From: Stenotrophomonas sp. BIGb0135 | GTDB lineage: Bacteria; Pseudomonadota; Gammaproteobacteria; Xanthomonadales; Xanthomonadaceae | Assembly: GCF_024810105.1 (NCBI RefSeq) | Contig: NZ_JANUDX010000013.1 | Span: 1-64,000, forward strand | DNA: 64,000 nucleotides | Direction: 5' to 3' | In this document: positions 42,901 to 52,236 of the stretch, in pieces | Numbering within the stretch: the stretch's first letter is position 1 | Layout of the letters: every line of letters starts with the position of its first letter | Made by a program: the position numbers and the translations under genes | The notes under the pieces: model-generated | What the model saw: only the letters and a program-made list of their open reading frames with translations | The model's database searches: none | What the model was told of the DNA's origin: nothing

Positions 42901-43923
42901 TCAATTCCAGCTCAGCACCACCTTGCCGGCCTTGCCCTGTTCCATCAGGTCGAAGCCCTTCTGGAAGTCGTCGATCGGCAGCTGGTGGGTGAGCACCTTG
43001 CCGAGCGGGAAGCCGGACAGCACCAGCTGGGTCATCTTGTACCAGGTCTCGTACATCTTGCGGCCGTAGATGCCCTGCACGGTCAGGCCCTTGAAGATGA
43101 TCTTGTCCCAGTCGCAGCCGGCGCCCTTGGGCATGATGCCGAGCATGGCGATCTTGCCGCCGTGGTACATGCAGTCGAGCATGTCGTTGAACGCACGCGG
43201 GTTGCCGCTCATTTCCAGGCCCACGTCGAAGCCCTCCATGTGCAGGTCCTTCATCACGTCCTTGAGCGAGGTGTTGGACACGTTGACCACGCGGGTGGCG
43301 CCCATGTCGGCGGCCAGCTTCAGGCGGAAATCGTTGACGTCGGTGACCACCACGTTGCGCGCGCCGATGTGCTTGCAGATACCGGCGGCAATGATGCCGA
43401 TCGGGCCGGCGCCGGTGATCAGCACGTCCTCGCCGATCACGTTGAACTCCAGCGCGCAATGCGCGGCGTTGCCGTAGGGATCGAAGAAGGCGGCCAGCTC
43501 GGACGGGATCTGGTCCGGGATCGGCCACAGGTTGCTGGCCGGCATCACCATGTACTCGGCGAAGGCGCCGTTGACGTTGACGCCGATGCCCACGGTGTTG
43601 GGGCACAGGTGCGGGCGACCGCCGCGGCAGTTGCGGCAGTGGCCGCAGACGATGTGGCCTTCGGCCGAGACGCGCTGGCCCACTTCGTAGCCGGTGACGC
43701 CCGGGCCGATTTCGGCGATGCGGCCGACGAACTCATGGCCGATGGTCAGGCCCGGCTTGATGGTGCGCTGGCTCCATTCGTCCCACAGGTAGATGTGCAG
43801 GTCGGTACCGCAGATGGCGGTCTTTTCCAGCTTGATCAGGACCTCGTTCGGGCCCGGGGTCGGGACCGGAACGTCTTCCAGCCAGATGCCCTTGGCGGCT
43901 TCACGCTTGACCAGGGCCTTCAT
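42901..43923 (-). CDS. tdh: L-threonine 3-dehydrogenase
   Basis: The 340-residue zinc enzyme oxidises threonine to 2-amino-3-oxobutyrate with NAD, feeding Kbl. [18 protein letters not shown] includes the catalytic-zinc Cys; [18 protein letters not shown] carries the four structural-zinc cysteines (residues about 92-107); [17 protein letters not shown] binds NAD. The length equals other Xanthomonadaceae Tdh (340) with start MKALVKREA; an in-frame ATG 15 bases upstream (43938) is possible. A 413-base gap with a large inverted repeat lies upstream. Confidence 0.95.
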   Translation of the reverse strand: MKALVKREAAKGIWLEDVPVPTPGPNEVLIKLEKTAICGTDLHIYLWDEWSQRTIKPGLTIGHEFVGRIAEIGPGVTGYEVGQRVSAEGHIVCGHCRNCRGGRPHLCPNTVGIGVNVNGAFAEYMVMPASNLWPIPDQIPSELAAFFDPYGNAAHCALEFNVIGEDVLITGAGPIGIIAAGICKHIGARNVVVTDVNDFRLKLAADMGATRVVNVSNTSLKDVMKDLHMEGFDVGLEMSGNPRAFNDMLDCMYHGGKIAMLGIMPKGAGCDWDKIIFKGLTVQGIYGRKMYETWYKMTQLVLSGFPLGKVLTHQLPIDDFQKGFDLMEQGKAGKVVLSWN

Positions 43924-44046
43924 TGTTTGCTGCGCCATCTCGGTGGAACTCGTCAGGGGGAAAACGCGGATTATAGAGCCGCCGGCGGGTTTCCCATGTT
44001 GCGTTGCGGGTGGTTCGGGGTGGGGGCAGCGCTTCCTTCTGGCGAG

Positions 44047-44155
44047 GGAGGTGCCGGGCAGGCCGGTGCACGACACGCCGTGAACCCCGTCCTTGGGGCT
44101 CGGTATTGCCATCCATGGCACTACACGGTCCTGCACCGGCCTGCCCGGCACCTCC
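44047..44155. repeat. Inverted repeat with predicted multibranch fold
   Basis: Arms 44047-44070 and 44132-44155 are perfect 24-bp inverted repeats. The 61-base centre contains a second stem CCGTG/CACGG (44078-44082 with 44124-44128), inside which lie two small hairpins: CCCC/GGGG (44085-44098) and TGCCAT/ATGGCA (44107-44120). The result is a compact three-way junction. It lies between divergent tdh and the S46 peptidase gene, 124 bases from the tdh start. It is unlike the element at 38.3 kb in sequence. Confidence 0.75.
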
Positions 44156-44197
44156 GGACACATGGCCGCGAGTGGCGGAATGCCACTGGGGGAGACG

Positions 44198-44220
44198 GTA
44201 GAGCCGGGCCATGCCCGGCT
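44198..44220. repeat. Single SMAG-type REP unit
   Basis: GTAGA followed by the stem GCCGGGC/GCCCGGC with loop CAT has the same architecture as the two arrays, with a third stem sequence. It is one isolated copy, 117 bases before the S46 peptidase start. The rest of the 413-base gap holds only an AGTGGC/GCCACT stem (44171-44187) and no gene. Confidence 0.75.
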
Positions 44221-44336
44221 GGCCGCGCACGGCGCGGCAATGATCGGCGTCGGTCACACTCCCCATGACTTCCGGGGTGCGGCCCGGGGCAGGGGGCGGG
44301 CTAGAATCGGCGGTTCTCTTTGCAAGGGGCTGCTCA

Positions 44337-46499
44337 ATGCGCTCGAACCTGCTCGCTTTTTCCGTCGTCGCCAGCCTCGGGCTGGTCCAGGTCGCCCATG
44401 CCGCCGAAGGCATGTGGGTGCCGCAGCAGCTGCCGGAAATCGCCGGCCCGCTCAAGCAGGCCGGCCTGAAGCTGTCGCCGGAGCAGATCTCCAACCTGAC
44501 CGGCGACCCGATGGGTGCGGTCGTGGCGCTGGGCGGCTGCACCGCCAGCTTCGTCTCCCCGCAGGGCCTGGTGGTAACCAACCACCATTGCGCCTACGGT
44601 GCGATCCAGTTGAACTCGACCGCCGAGAAGAACCTGATCAAGGACGGTTTCAACGCGCCGACCCTGAAGGATGAGCTGAGCGCCGGCCCCAACGCCCGCG
44701 TGTACGTGCTCGACCAGATCACCGATGTGACCGCGCAGGCCAAGGCCGCGATCGCCGCCGCCGGCAAGGATCCGCTGGCCCGCACCCGCGCGCTGGATGC
44801 GTTCGACAAGGCGCAGACCGCCGCCTGCGAAGCCGACGCCGGTTTCCGCTGCCGTCTGTTCAGCTTCTCCGGCGGCAACACCTACCGCCTGTTCCGCAAC
44901 ATGGAAATCAAGGACGTGCGCCTCGTCTATGCGCCCCCGGGCAGCGTCGGCAAGTTCGGCGGCGACATCGACAACTGGATGTGGCCGCGCCACACCGGCG
45001 ATTTCTCGTTCTACCGCGCCTACGTGGGCAAGGACGGCAAGCCGGCCGCCTTCTCGGCCGACAACGTGCCTTACCAGCCCAGGCACTTCCTGAAGTTCGC
45101 CGACCAGCCGCTGGGCGCCGACGACTTCGTGATGGTGGCCGGCTACCCGGGCCGCACCAACCGCTACGCGCTGGCCGGCGAGTTCGATGAAACCGCCCGC
45201 TGGACCTACCCGACCATCGCGCGCCACTACAACGCCGTGCTGAAGATGATCGACGAGGCCGGCAAGGCCGACCCGGACGTCAAGGTGAAGTACGCCGCCA
45301 CCGCGGCCAGCATGAACAACGTGGCCAAGAACTACGCCGGCCAGCTGGAGGGCTTCAAGCGCATCGACGCGGCCGGCCAGAAGCAGGCCGAAGAAGCCGC
45401 GGTGCTGGCGTGGCTGAAGAAGCGCGGTGCCGCTGGCAAGCCGGCCCTGGCCGCGCATGCGCAGCTGGTCCAGCACCTGGACACGAGCAAGGCCACGCGT
45501 GAGCGCGATCTGTTCGTCAGCCAGTTCAACAGCACCTCCGCGGTGGGCACGGCGATCAGCCTGTACCGGCTGTCGATCGAGCGCAGCAAGGCCGATGCCG
45601 AGCGCGAAGCCGGTTACCAGACGCGCGACCTGCCCTCCATCGAAGGCGGCCTGAAGCAGATGGACCGCCGCTATGTCGCGCGCATGGACCAGCAGCTGCA
45701 GACCTACTGGCTGAGCCAGTACGTGGCCCTGCCGGCCGCGCAGCGCAGCAACGAGGTGCTCAACCAGTGGCTGGCGGGCAGCGATGCGGCGGCCGTGCAG
45801 GGCTTGGTCGGCAAGCTCTCGGGCACCAGGCTGGGCAGCCTGGATGAGCGCCTGAAGTGGTTCAAGGCCGACCGCGCGGCCTTCGAGGCCAGCACCGATC
45901 CGGCGATCCAGTACGCGGTGGCGGTGATGCCGGCGCTGCTGAAGCAGGAAGAGCAGAAGAAGACCCGCGAAGGCGAGTCGCTGGTGTCGCGCCCGCTGTA
46001 CCTGCAGGCGGTGGCGGACTACAAGAAGAGCAAGGGCGAGTTCGTCTACCCGGACGCCAACCTGTCGCTGCGCATCACCTTCGGCAACGTCATGGGCTAC
46101 GGCAAGGACGGCGTGAACTACACCCCGTTCACCACGCTGGAAGGCGTGGCCGCCAAGGAAACCGGCGAAGACCCGTTCGATTCGCCCAAGGCGCTGCTGG
46201 ATGCGGTCAAGGCCAAGCGCTATGGCGGCCTGGAAGACAAGCGCCTCGGCTCGGTGCCGGTGAACTTCCTCTCCAACCTGGACATCACCGGCGGCAACTC
46301 CGGCTCGCCGGTGCTCGATGCGAACGGCAAGCTGGTCGGCCTGGCCTTCGACGGCAACTGGGAGTCGGTCAGCTCCAACTGGGTGTTCGACCCGGTGATG
46401 ACCCGCATGATCGCGGTGGACAGCCGCTACATGCAGTGGATCATGCAGGAAGTGGCGCCCGCGCCGCAGTTGCTGAAAGAGCTGAACCTGGCCGACTGA
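44337..46499 (+). CDS. S46-family dipeptidyl-peptidase
   Basis: The 720-residue periplasmic serine peptidase has a signal peptide (LAFSVVASLGLVQVAHA). The catalytic triad is visible: His in VVTNHHCAYGAIQ (about residue 85), Asp in GGDIDNWMWPRHTGDFSFYR (about 225) and Ser in DITGGNSGSPVLDANGKLVG (about 655). S46 enzymes (DPP7/DPP11/DAP BII) remove dipeptides in bacteria that grow on peptides. Start 44337 gives a clean signal peptide. A strong terminator follows. Confidence 0.92.
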   Translation: MRSNLLAFSVVASLGLVQVAHAAEGMWVPQQLPEIAGPLKQAGLKLSPEQISNLTGDPMGAVVALGGCTASFVSPQGLVVTNHHCAYGAIQLNSTAEKNLIKDGFNAPTLKDELSAGPNARVYVLDQITDVTAQAKAAIAAAGKDPLARTRALDAFDKAQTAACEADAGFRCRLFSFSGGNTYRLFRNMEIKDVRLVYAPPGSVGKFGGDIDNWMWPRHTGDFSFYRAYVGKDGKPAAFSADNVPYQPRHFLKFADQPLGADDFVMVAGYPGRTNRYALAGEFDETARWTYPTIARHYNAVLKMIDEAGKADPDVKVKYAATAASMNNVAKNYAGQLEGFKRIDAAGQKQAEEAAVLAWLKKRGAAGKPALAAHAQLVQHLDTSKATRERDLFVSQFNSTSAVGTAISLYRLSIERSKADAEREAGYQTRDLPSIEGGLKQMDRRYVARMDQQLQTYWLSQYVALPAAQRSNEVLNQWLAGSDAAAVQGLVGKLSGTRLGSLDERLKWFKADRAAFEASTDPAIQYAVAVMPALLKQEEQKKTREGESLVSRPLYLQAVADYKKSKGEFVYPDANLSLRITFGNVMGYGKDGVNYTPFTTLEGVAAKETGEDPFDSPKALLDAVKAKRYGGLEDKRLGSVPVNFLSNLDITGGNSGSPVLDANGKLVGLAFDGNWESVSSNWVFDPVMTRMIAVDSRYMQWIMQEVAPAPQLLKELNLAD

Positions 46500-46508
46500 C
46501 CCCTCAAC

Positions 46509-46536
46509 ACCCCGCGGCGCACGCCGCGGGGTTTTT
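46509..46536 (+). terminator. Intrinsic terminator after the S46 peptidase gene
   Basis: ACCCCGCGGC and GCCGCGGGGT form a 10-bp stem around GCAC, followed by TTTT. Nothing else of note lies before 46752 except three copies of the octamer CGCACGAC near 46609-46633. Confidence 0.85.
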
Positions 46537-46751
46537 CGTTGCGCGCGTGCCGGCTGCGGGCGGGCCATCACGCACCGCACGCGCGGCCGGCATGACCTGG
46601 CCGACCCGACGCACGACCGCACGACCGCACGACCGGATGTGCGCGACGGCGGCAGCGGGGCAGGGCACGCGGTATCATGCGTGTCCCTCGATCATTCACG
46701 CCATGTGAACGATTGCGACAGCCTTCCTCCCCGCAAGGACTCCCAGTACGC

Positions 46752-47396
46752 ATGCGCATCCTGCTTGCCCGCCACGGTGAAACACCGTGGAATGCCGAAG
46801 GCCGCTACCAGGGCCAGATCGATATCCCGTTGTCACCGATCGGCGAAGCCCAGGCGCAGGCCCTCGGGGAGCGCCTGAGGTCGGTGGATATCACGCGTGC
46901 GGTGGCGTCGCCGTTGTCGCGCGCGCAACGCACCGCGCATCTGGCGCTGGGCACCGAGCGTGCGCCGATGCTGCTGACCGAGCCGGACCTGCAGGAAATC
47001 GCCCACGGTGAGTGGGAAGGCCTGCTGGCCAGCGAGATCCACGACAAGGACCCGTCGCGGCTGCAGGCCTGGCGCGATGAGCCGGACACCGTGCTGATGC
47101 CGGGCGGTGAATCGCTGCGCTTGGTGCTGGAACGCAGCTGGCGCGGCCTGGCCCGCGCGGCTGATGGCCTCGGCGAGCACGACACCCTGCTGGTGGTCGC
47201 GCACGACGCGGTCAACCGGGTCATCCTGTGCCGCATCCTGGGGCTGCCGCTGTCGCGCCTGTGGACGTTCCGCCAGGCCCCGACCACGTTGAACCTGCTG
47301 GAAGGGCCCGACCTGGACCAGCTGGAGGTGGTGCGCCTGAACGACTGCGCCCACCACACCCCGTTCTTCGGCGAAGCCAAGCACCGCGCGCTGTAA
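46752..47396 (+). CDS. Histidine phosphatase (phosphoglycerate-mutase-like)
   Basis: The 214-residue protein has the RHG motif LLARHGETPWNAEGRYQGQ at the N-terminus and the second catalytic His in LLVVAHDAVNRVILC (about residue 150). It belongs to the cofactor-dependent phosphoglycerate mutase/alpha-ribazole phosphatase superfamily; the substrate is not evident. The start at 46752 puts the RHG motif at residues 7-9 as usual. It is 46 bases before folC and probably cotranscribed with it. Confidence 0.85.
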   Translation: MRILLARHGETPWNAEGRYQGQIDIPLSPIGEAQAQALGERLRSVDITRAVASPLSRAQRTAHLALGTERAPMLLTEPDLQEIAHGEWEGLLASEIHDKDPSRLQAWRDEPDTVLMPGGESLRLVLERSWRGLARAADGLGEHDTLLVVAHDAVNRVILCRILGLPLSRLWTFRQAPTTLNLLEGPDLDQLEVVRLNDCAHHTPFFGEAKHRAL

Positions 47397-47442
47397 TCGC
47401 CCCGCGTCCCATCCCGTCGTCCGCCCCATCGATCCAACGCCC

Positions 47443-48717
47443 ATGACCACCGCCCGCCCGCTTACCCTCTCCGATTGGCTGACCTACATCGAGCAGCAGC
47501 ACCCGGCCAGCATCGACATGGGCCTGGACCGCGTGCGCAGCGTGGCGCAGGCGATGGGGCTGGCACAGCCGGGGGCGCACACCATCGTGGTCGGCGGCAC
47601 CAACGGCAAGGGCTCCACGGTGGCCTTCATCGAAGCGATCGCGCAGGCCGCCGGCTGGCGGGTCGGGGCCTACACCTCGCCGCACCTGCTGCGTTACAAC
47701 GAGCGCGTACGCATCGATGGCCAGGACGTTTCCGACGCGGCGTTGATCGCCGCATTCAACGCGATCGAAGATGCGCGCGGCAGCACCACGCTGACTTATT
47801 TCGAATACGGCACGCTGGCCGCATTGCAGGTGTTCGGTACGGCCGGGCTGGACCTGGCGGTGCTGGAAGTGGGCCTGGGTGGGCGGCTGGATGCGGTCAA
47901 CATCATCGATGCCGACGTGGCGGTGATCACCACCGTGGACATCGACCACAGCGACTGGCTGGGCGAGGACCGTGAGGCCATCGGTGCGGAGAAGGCCGGC
48001 ATCATCCGTGGCTGGAAGCCGGTGATCCTGGGCGAGACCGACCCACCGTCCAGCGTGCTGGCGCGCGCATACCTGCTGGGGGCCAATGCGATCCGCGGCG
48101 GCAGCGATTTCTTCGCCGACGTGATCGATGCGCAGCACTGGCGCTGGCGTGATGTCGGCTTCCGCATCGACCTGCCCATGCCATCGCTGCGCGGGCCGAT
48201 CCAGTTGCGCAATGCGGCCTCGGCCATCGCCGCGCTGCGCACGCTGGACATGCCGCTGCCCCGTGCCGCGATCAGCGCCGGGGTGGCCAATGCCCGTATC
48301 CGCGGTCGCCTGCAGCAGGTCGAGCGTGATGGCGTGGCGGTGCTGGTGGACGTGGGCCACAACCCGCAGGCCGCACGCGAACTGGCCATCGCGCTGAACG
48401 CCGCGCCCGTGGCCGGGCGCACCGTGGCGGTGTTCGCCGCGCTGCAGGACAAGGATGCCGTCGGCGTGGTGCAGGCGCTGGGCGAACAGGTGCAGGACTG
48501 GCACCTGGCCGGCCTGGAGGGCGCCCGTGCACAAACGGCCACTGCCCTGCAGGCACGCCTTCACGACACCGCCGCCGCCAGCGGCACCTGCCATGCCAGC
48601 GTGGCCGATGCGCTGCACGCTGCGCTGGCCGGGAGCGCGGCGGGCGACCGCGTGCTGGTGTTCGGCTCGTTCCACACTGCCGCGCAGGCATTGCAGTGGC
48701 TGGACGCCGCTGAGTAA
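47443..48717 (+). CDS. folC: Bifunctional folylpolyglutamate/dihydrofolate synthase
   Basis: The 424-residue Mur-ligase-family enzyme adds glutamate to dihydropteroate and folates. The P-loop is GGTNGKGSTVAFIEA (residues about 51-65), with AYTSPHLLRYNERVRIDG and LEVGLGGRLDAVN following, and DVGHNPQAARELA in the C-terminal domain. Neighbours match the conserved folC-dedD-cvpA-purF cluster of gammaproteobacteria; accD, often first in that cluster, is replaced by the histidine phosphatase. Confidence 0.94.
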   Translation: MTTARPLTLSDWLTYIEQQHPASIDMGLDRVRSVAQAMGLAQPGAHTIVVGGTNGKGSTVAFIEAIAQAAGWRVGAYTSPHLLRYNERVRIDGQDVSDAALIAAFNAIEDARGSTTLTYFEYGTLAALQVFGTAGLDLAVLEVGLGGRLDAVNIIDADVAVITTVDIDHSDWLGEDREAIGAEKAGIIRGWKPVILGETDPPSSVLARAYLLGANAIRGGSDFFADVIDAQHWRWRDVGFRIDLPMPSLRGPIQLRNAASAIAALRTLDMPLPRAAISAGVANARIRGRLQQVERDGVAVLVDVGHNPQAARELAIALNAAPVAGRTVAVFAALQDKDAVGVVQALGEQVQDWHLAGLEGARAQTATALQARLHDTAAASGTCHASVADALHAALAGSAAGDRVLVFGSFHTAAQALQWLDAAE

Positions 48718-48779
48718 GCCGCCGCTGCACCGCGCCGCGCCCGTTCAGCCGGCGCAGGCACCGCTCACGCGGACACCCG

Positions 48780-48785
48780 TATAAT
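48780..48785 (+). promoter_or_regulatory. Consensus -10 box before the SPOR gene
   Basis: A perfect TATAAT lies 39 bases before the GTG start. No good -35 is present 16-18 bp upstream, so strength is uncertain. It could give the SPOR-cvpA-purF genes their own promoter. Confidence 0.35.
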
Positions 48786-48824
48786 CGCCGTGGCATTCCG
48801 CCGCGCCGCCCCTGCCTGCCTTCC

Positions 48825-49868
48825 GTGGATACTCCTCTGAAACAGCGACTGATTGGTGCCATCGTCCTGGTGGCGTTGGCCGTGATTTTCCTGCCCATGC
48901 TGGTCAAGGGGCCTGCGCCGGACAGCGGTGTGGCAAGCGTGCCGATCAGCGCGCCGGCAGCACCGTCGGACGGCCAGTTCGAGACCCGTGAGCTGCCGTT
49001 GGTGGCGCCTACCGGCGCGGCCACCGGCCTGCAGGGGCCCTCCAGCACCCAGCCGCTGCAGGACGCCGCCGACGCGGCACCGGCCGCCGCCGATTCCTCT
49101 CCGGCCGTGGCCGCAGGCAATTTCGCGGTCAGCTTTGGCGCCTATGGCAGCCAGGCCGATGCCGATGCGGTGATCGCCTACCTGAAGAAGTCGCAGCTGC
49201 CTGGTTTCAGCGAGCCGGCTACGATCAACGGCCGCCAGGCCTGGCGGGTGCGCGTGGGGCCGTATGCCGATCGTGCCGAGGCCGAGGCTGCCCGCCTGCA
49301 GGCGGTGAAGGTGCGCAACGACGTCAAGGCCGAGGTGGTCACCCTGGACGCACGCGCGGACAACGCGGTTGCCGCGGCGCCGGCTGCCACGCCGACGCCG
49401 GCCGCTGCCAGCGCGTCCAGCGCCACCGCGGCCGCGGCCGCGGCCGGCAACACGGTCCAGACCGAATCGCTGCCGCCCGAGCCGGTGGCTGCGGCCAAAC
49501 CGGCCGCGCCCAAGCCCGAACCGAAGCCCGACCCCAAGCCGGCCGCTGCCGCGTCCAAGCCGGAGCCGGCCAAGCCGGACACCGCCACGGCTGCCAAGCC
49601 GGTGGCCGCACCGGCCGCGCCGGCCGCCAGCAGCGTGGGCTTTGCCGTGCAGCTCGGTGCCTTCGGCCAGGCGGCCGAGGCCAACGCGCTGCGCGACAAG
49701 GTGCGCGCCGCCGGTTTCAGTGCTTTCGTAGAGCAGGTACGCACCGACAAGGGCACGCTCAACCGCGTGCGCGTCGGCCCGGTCGCCAACCGAGCAGAGG
49801 CGGAGAACCTCAAGGCTCAGGTTGCGTCCAAAGTCGGCGTGGCCGGCATGGTCCGGCCACACCCCTGA
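48825..49868 (+). CDS. Membrane-anchored protein with two SPOR domains (DedD-like)
   Basis: The 347-residue protein starts with a short cytoplasmic end and one membrane helix (LIGAIVLVALAVIFLPMLV, residues about 9-27). Two SPOR domains follow: NFAVSFGAYGSQADADAVI (about 99-175) and GFAVQLGAFGQAAEANALR (about 270-345), with a long Ala/Pro/Lys-rich linker between. SPOR domains bind denuded septal peptidoglycan; DedD acts in cell division. Two domains is unusual, as E. coli DedD has one. GTG start. Confidence 0.85.
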   Translation: MDTPLKQRLIGAIVLVALAVIFLPMLVKGPAPDSGVASVPISAPAAPSDGQFETRELPLVAPTGAATGLQGPSSTQPLQDAADAAPAAADSSPAVAAGNFAVSFGAYGSQADADAVIAYLKKSQLPGFSEPATINGRQAWRVRVGPYADRAEAEAARLQAVKVRNDVKAEVVTLDARADNAVAAAPAATPTPAAASASSATAAAAAAGNTVQTESLPPEPVAAAKPAAPKPEPKPDPKPAAAASKPEPAKPDTATAAKPVAAPAAPAASSVGFAVQLGAFGQAAEANALRDKVRAAGFSAFVEQVRTDKGTLNRVRVGPVANRAEAENLKAQVASKVGVAGMVRPHP

Positions 49869-49923
49869 TGCCGTCCGCGCGCCCGTGGCTTGAGCCCGGC
49901 CCGTCCCACGGCGGAGGACGCGC

Positions 49924-50730
49924 ATGATCGATTTCGTGCTGCTGGCCGTGATCGGCATTTCCACCCTGCTGGGCGTCATGCGGGGGTTTGTCAGCATCAT
50001 CATCAGCACCTTGTCCTGGCTGCTCGGCGGCTGGGCGGCGCTGATGTTCGGCAAATCCTGCGCCGGCTGGTGGTCGGCGCCCTCCGCGCCGGGCACCGAG
50101 CATTTTTTCGCCGGCTACCTGAGCGTCTTCCTGATCGTGATGGTGTCGGTATGGGGCATCGGCCTGGTGATCCGCCAGGCGGTGCGCTCGACCAGTTTCA
50201 ATGGCGCCGACCGGACGCTGGGCGGTGCGCTGGGCGTGGTCCGTGGCGCGCTGATCGGCTGCGTGCTGCTGCTGGTGGCGTCGTACACGCCGCTGCCCCG
50301 CGAGGCAGCCTGGCGCGACTCCAACCTGCGCGTGGTGCTTGGCCCCGGGGTGGGCTGGATGCAGGCCAAGATGCCGCGCATGCCCGCCATGCCGCAGATG
50401 CCCAGCCTGGATCGCATGCCCAGCCTGGACGGCATGAAGGACCTGCCGATGGCGCTGCCGGAGGTGAACATGTCGCAACTGCCCGGCGGGGAGTTGGGCA
50501 AGCCGGGCCTGACAGGCGATAATGGCGTGCTGGGCGGGTTGCTGGCAGGGCGCGGATGGCCGCGGCCCTTGGATGAGACCCCGCAGCAGGCGGGAGACCC
50601 GGCCGATGTCGGGGCGCGCAGTGGCACGTCTGGTTCGTCCCAGAACACCGATCCGGCGCGTGTGCGTCCGGACCAACCCGATCCGGCACGGAGAGGGTCC
50701 CCCGGCCAGGCACGGCCACCTTCACAGTAG
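49924..50730 (+). CDS. cvpA: CvpA family membrane protein
   Basis: The 268-residue protein has four membrane helices in the first 125 residues ([20 protein letters not shown], then GAALGVV-type [16 protein letters not shown]). CvpA is needed for colicin V export and envelope integrity in E. coli and always lies near purF. The C-terminal half is not membrane: it carries short Met/Pro repeats ([20 protein letters not shown]) and an Asp/Pro/Ser-rich tail, making it longer than E. coli CvpA (162). purF follows after 29 bases. Confidence 0.85.
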   Translation: MIDFVLLAVIGISTLLGVMRGFVSIIISTLSWLLGGWAALMFGKSCAGWWSAPSAPGTEHFFAGYLSVFLIVMVSVWGIGLVIRQAVRSTSFNGADRTLGGALGVVRGALIGCVLLLVASYTPLPREAAWRDSNLRVVLGPGVGWMQAKMPRMPAMPQMPSLDRMPSLDGMKDLPMALPEVNMSQLPGGELGKPGLTGDNGVLGGLLAGRGWPRPLDETPQQAGDPADVGARSGTSGSSQNTDPARVRPDQPDPARRGSPGQARPPSQ

Positions 50731-50759
50731 ATGGGCACAGCCCAGCGGAGATTCGCACC

Positions 50760-52226
50760 ATGTGTGGCATCGTCGGAATCGTCGGCAACCAGAACGTCGC
50801 CGGGCAGTTGTATGACGGCCTGACCGTCCTCCAGCATCGTGGCCAGGACGCGGCCGGCATCGCGACCGCCGATGGCACCCGCCTGCGCGTGCAGAAGGCC
50901 AACGGACTGGTCCGCGATGTGTTCGATGCCAAGCGCATGTCCACCCTGGAAGGTCGCGTCGGCATCGCCCACGTGCGTTATCCGACCGCCGGCTCCGAGG
51001 GCATGGACGAAGCGCAGCCGTTCTACGTGAACTCGCCGTACGGCATCGCGCTGGCCCACAACGGCAACCTGATCAACACCGAAAGCCTGCGCCAGCAGGT
51101 GTTCGAGCAGGATCGCCGCAACGTCAACACCGACTCGGACAGCGAAGTGCTGCTGAACGTGTTCGCCTACGAACTGGACGCGCAGCGCCAGCTCACCCCG
51201 GAAGCGGCGATCCGCGCCGTGGCCGGTGTCCACCGCCGCTGCAAGGGGGGCTACGCGGTGATCAGCGTGGTGCTGGGCCTGGGCCTGGTCGCCTTCCGCG
51301 ACCCGCATGGCATCCGTCCGCTGGTGCTGGGCAAGCGTGCGCATGCCGAAGGCGATGAGTACATCGTGGCCTCCGAATCGGCCGCGCTCGACGTGCTGGG
51401 CTTCCAGCGCGTGCGCGACGTGCGCCCCGGCGAAGCCCTGGTCATCACCGCGCGTGGCGAACTGTTCTCGGAGGTATGCGCCGAGCCGGCCGAGCACAGC
51501 CCGTGCATCTTCGAATACGTGTACTTCGCGCGCCCGGACTCGATGATCGACAACGTCTCGGTGCACAAGGCGCGCATGCGCATGGGCATCAAGCTGGGCG
51601 AGAAGATCCTGCGCCTGCGCCCGGACCACGACATCGACACCATCATCCCGATCCCGGACACCTCGCGCGACGCCGCGCTGGAGATCTCCAACACGCTCGG
51701 GGTGAAGTACCGCGAAGGCTTCATCAAGAACCGCTACATCGGCCGCACCTTCATCATGCCGGGGCAGGGTGAACGGGTGAAGTCGGTGCGCCGCAAGCTC
51801 AACCCGATCCACCTGGAGTTCCGCAACCGCGTGGTGCTGCTGGTCGACGATTCGATCGTGCGCGGTACCACCAGCCAGCAGATCGTGCAGATGGCGCGCG
51901 ACGCCGGCGCGCGCAAGGTGTACCTGGCCAGCGCCGCACCGCCGGTGCGGTACCCGAACATCTACGGCATCGACATGCCGGCCGCCGAGGAACTGGTGGC
52001 GCACAACCGCAGCATCGAGGAAATCGAGAAGCACCTCGGCTGCGACTGGCTGATCTACCAGGACATCGAAGACATGGAAGCGGCGGTGCGCGAAGGCAAC
52101 CCGGAACTGAAGGCGTTCGACTCGTCGTGCTTCAACGGCGTCTATCCGACGGGCATCGAGCCGGGGTACTTCGAGCGTATCCAGCAGTTGCGTTCGGACG
52201 ACGCCAAGCACAAGCGCCGCGCCTGA
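50760..52226 (+). CDS. purF: Amidophosphoribosyltransferase
   Basis: The 488-residue enzyme makes phosphoribosylamine from PRPP and glutamine, the first step of purine synthesis. The N-terminal Cys nucleophile follows the initiator Met ([11 protein letters not shown]), without a propeptide. The PRPP-binding loop [15 protein letters not shown] and [14 protein letters not shown] are in the C-terminal domain. The length is typical (E. coli 505). It closes the folC cluster; the next gene follows after 10 bases. Confidence 0.96.
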   Translation: MCGIVGIVGNQNVAGQLYDGLTVLQHRGQDAAGIATADGTRLRVQKANGLVRDVFDAKRMSTLEGRVGIAHVRYPTAGSEGMDEAQPFYVNSPYGIALAHNGNLINTESLRQQVFEQDRRNVNTDSDSEVLLNVFAYELDAQRQLTPEAAIRAVAGVHRRCKGGYAVISVVLGLGLVAFRDPHGIRPLVLGKRAHAEGDEYIVASESAALDVLGFQRVRDVRPGEALVITARGELFSEVCAEPAEHSPCIFEYVYFARPDSMIDNVSVHKARMRMGIKLGEKILRLRPDHDIDTIIPIPDTSRDAALEISNTLGVKYREGFIKNRYIGRTFIMPGQGERVKSVRRKLNPIHLEFRNRVVLLVDDSIVRGTTSQQIVQMARDAGARKVYLASAAPPVRYPNIYGIDMPAAEELVAHNRSIEEIEKHLGCDWLIYQDIEDMEAAVREGNPELKAFDSSCFNGVYPTGIEPGYFERIQQLRSDDAKHKRRA

Positions 52227-52236
52227 GGCCGTGCCG

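Noticed and set aside
43901..44581. Minus-strand frame covering the tdh upstream region
   Set aside because: It spans the 24-bp inverted repeat, a SMAG unit and the start of the S46 gene; it is repeat-derived.
44334..46622. Long minus-strand frame opposite the S46 peptidase gene
   Set aside because: The plus-strand gene has a signal peptide and a full catalytic triad; the antisense product has no recognisable feature.
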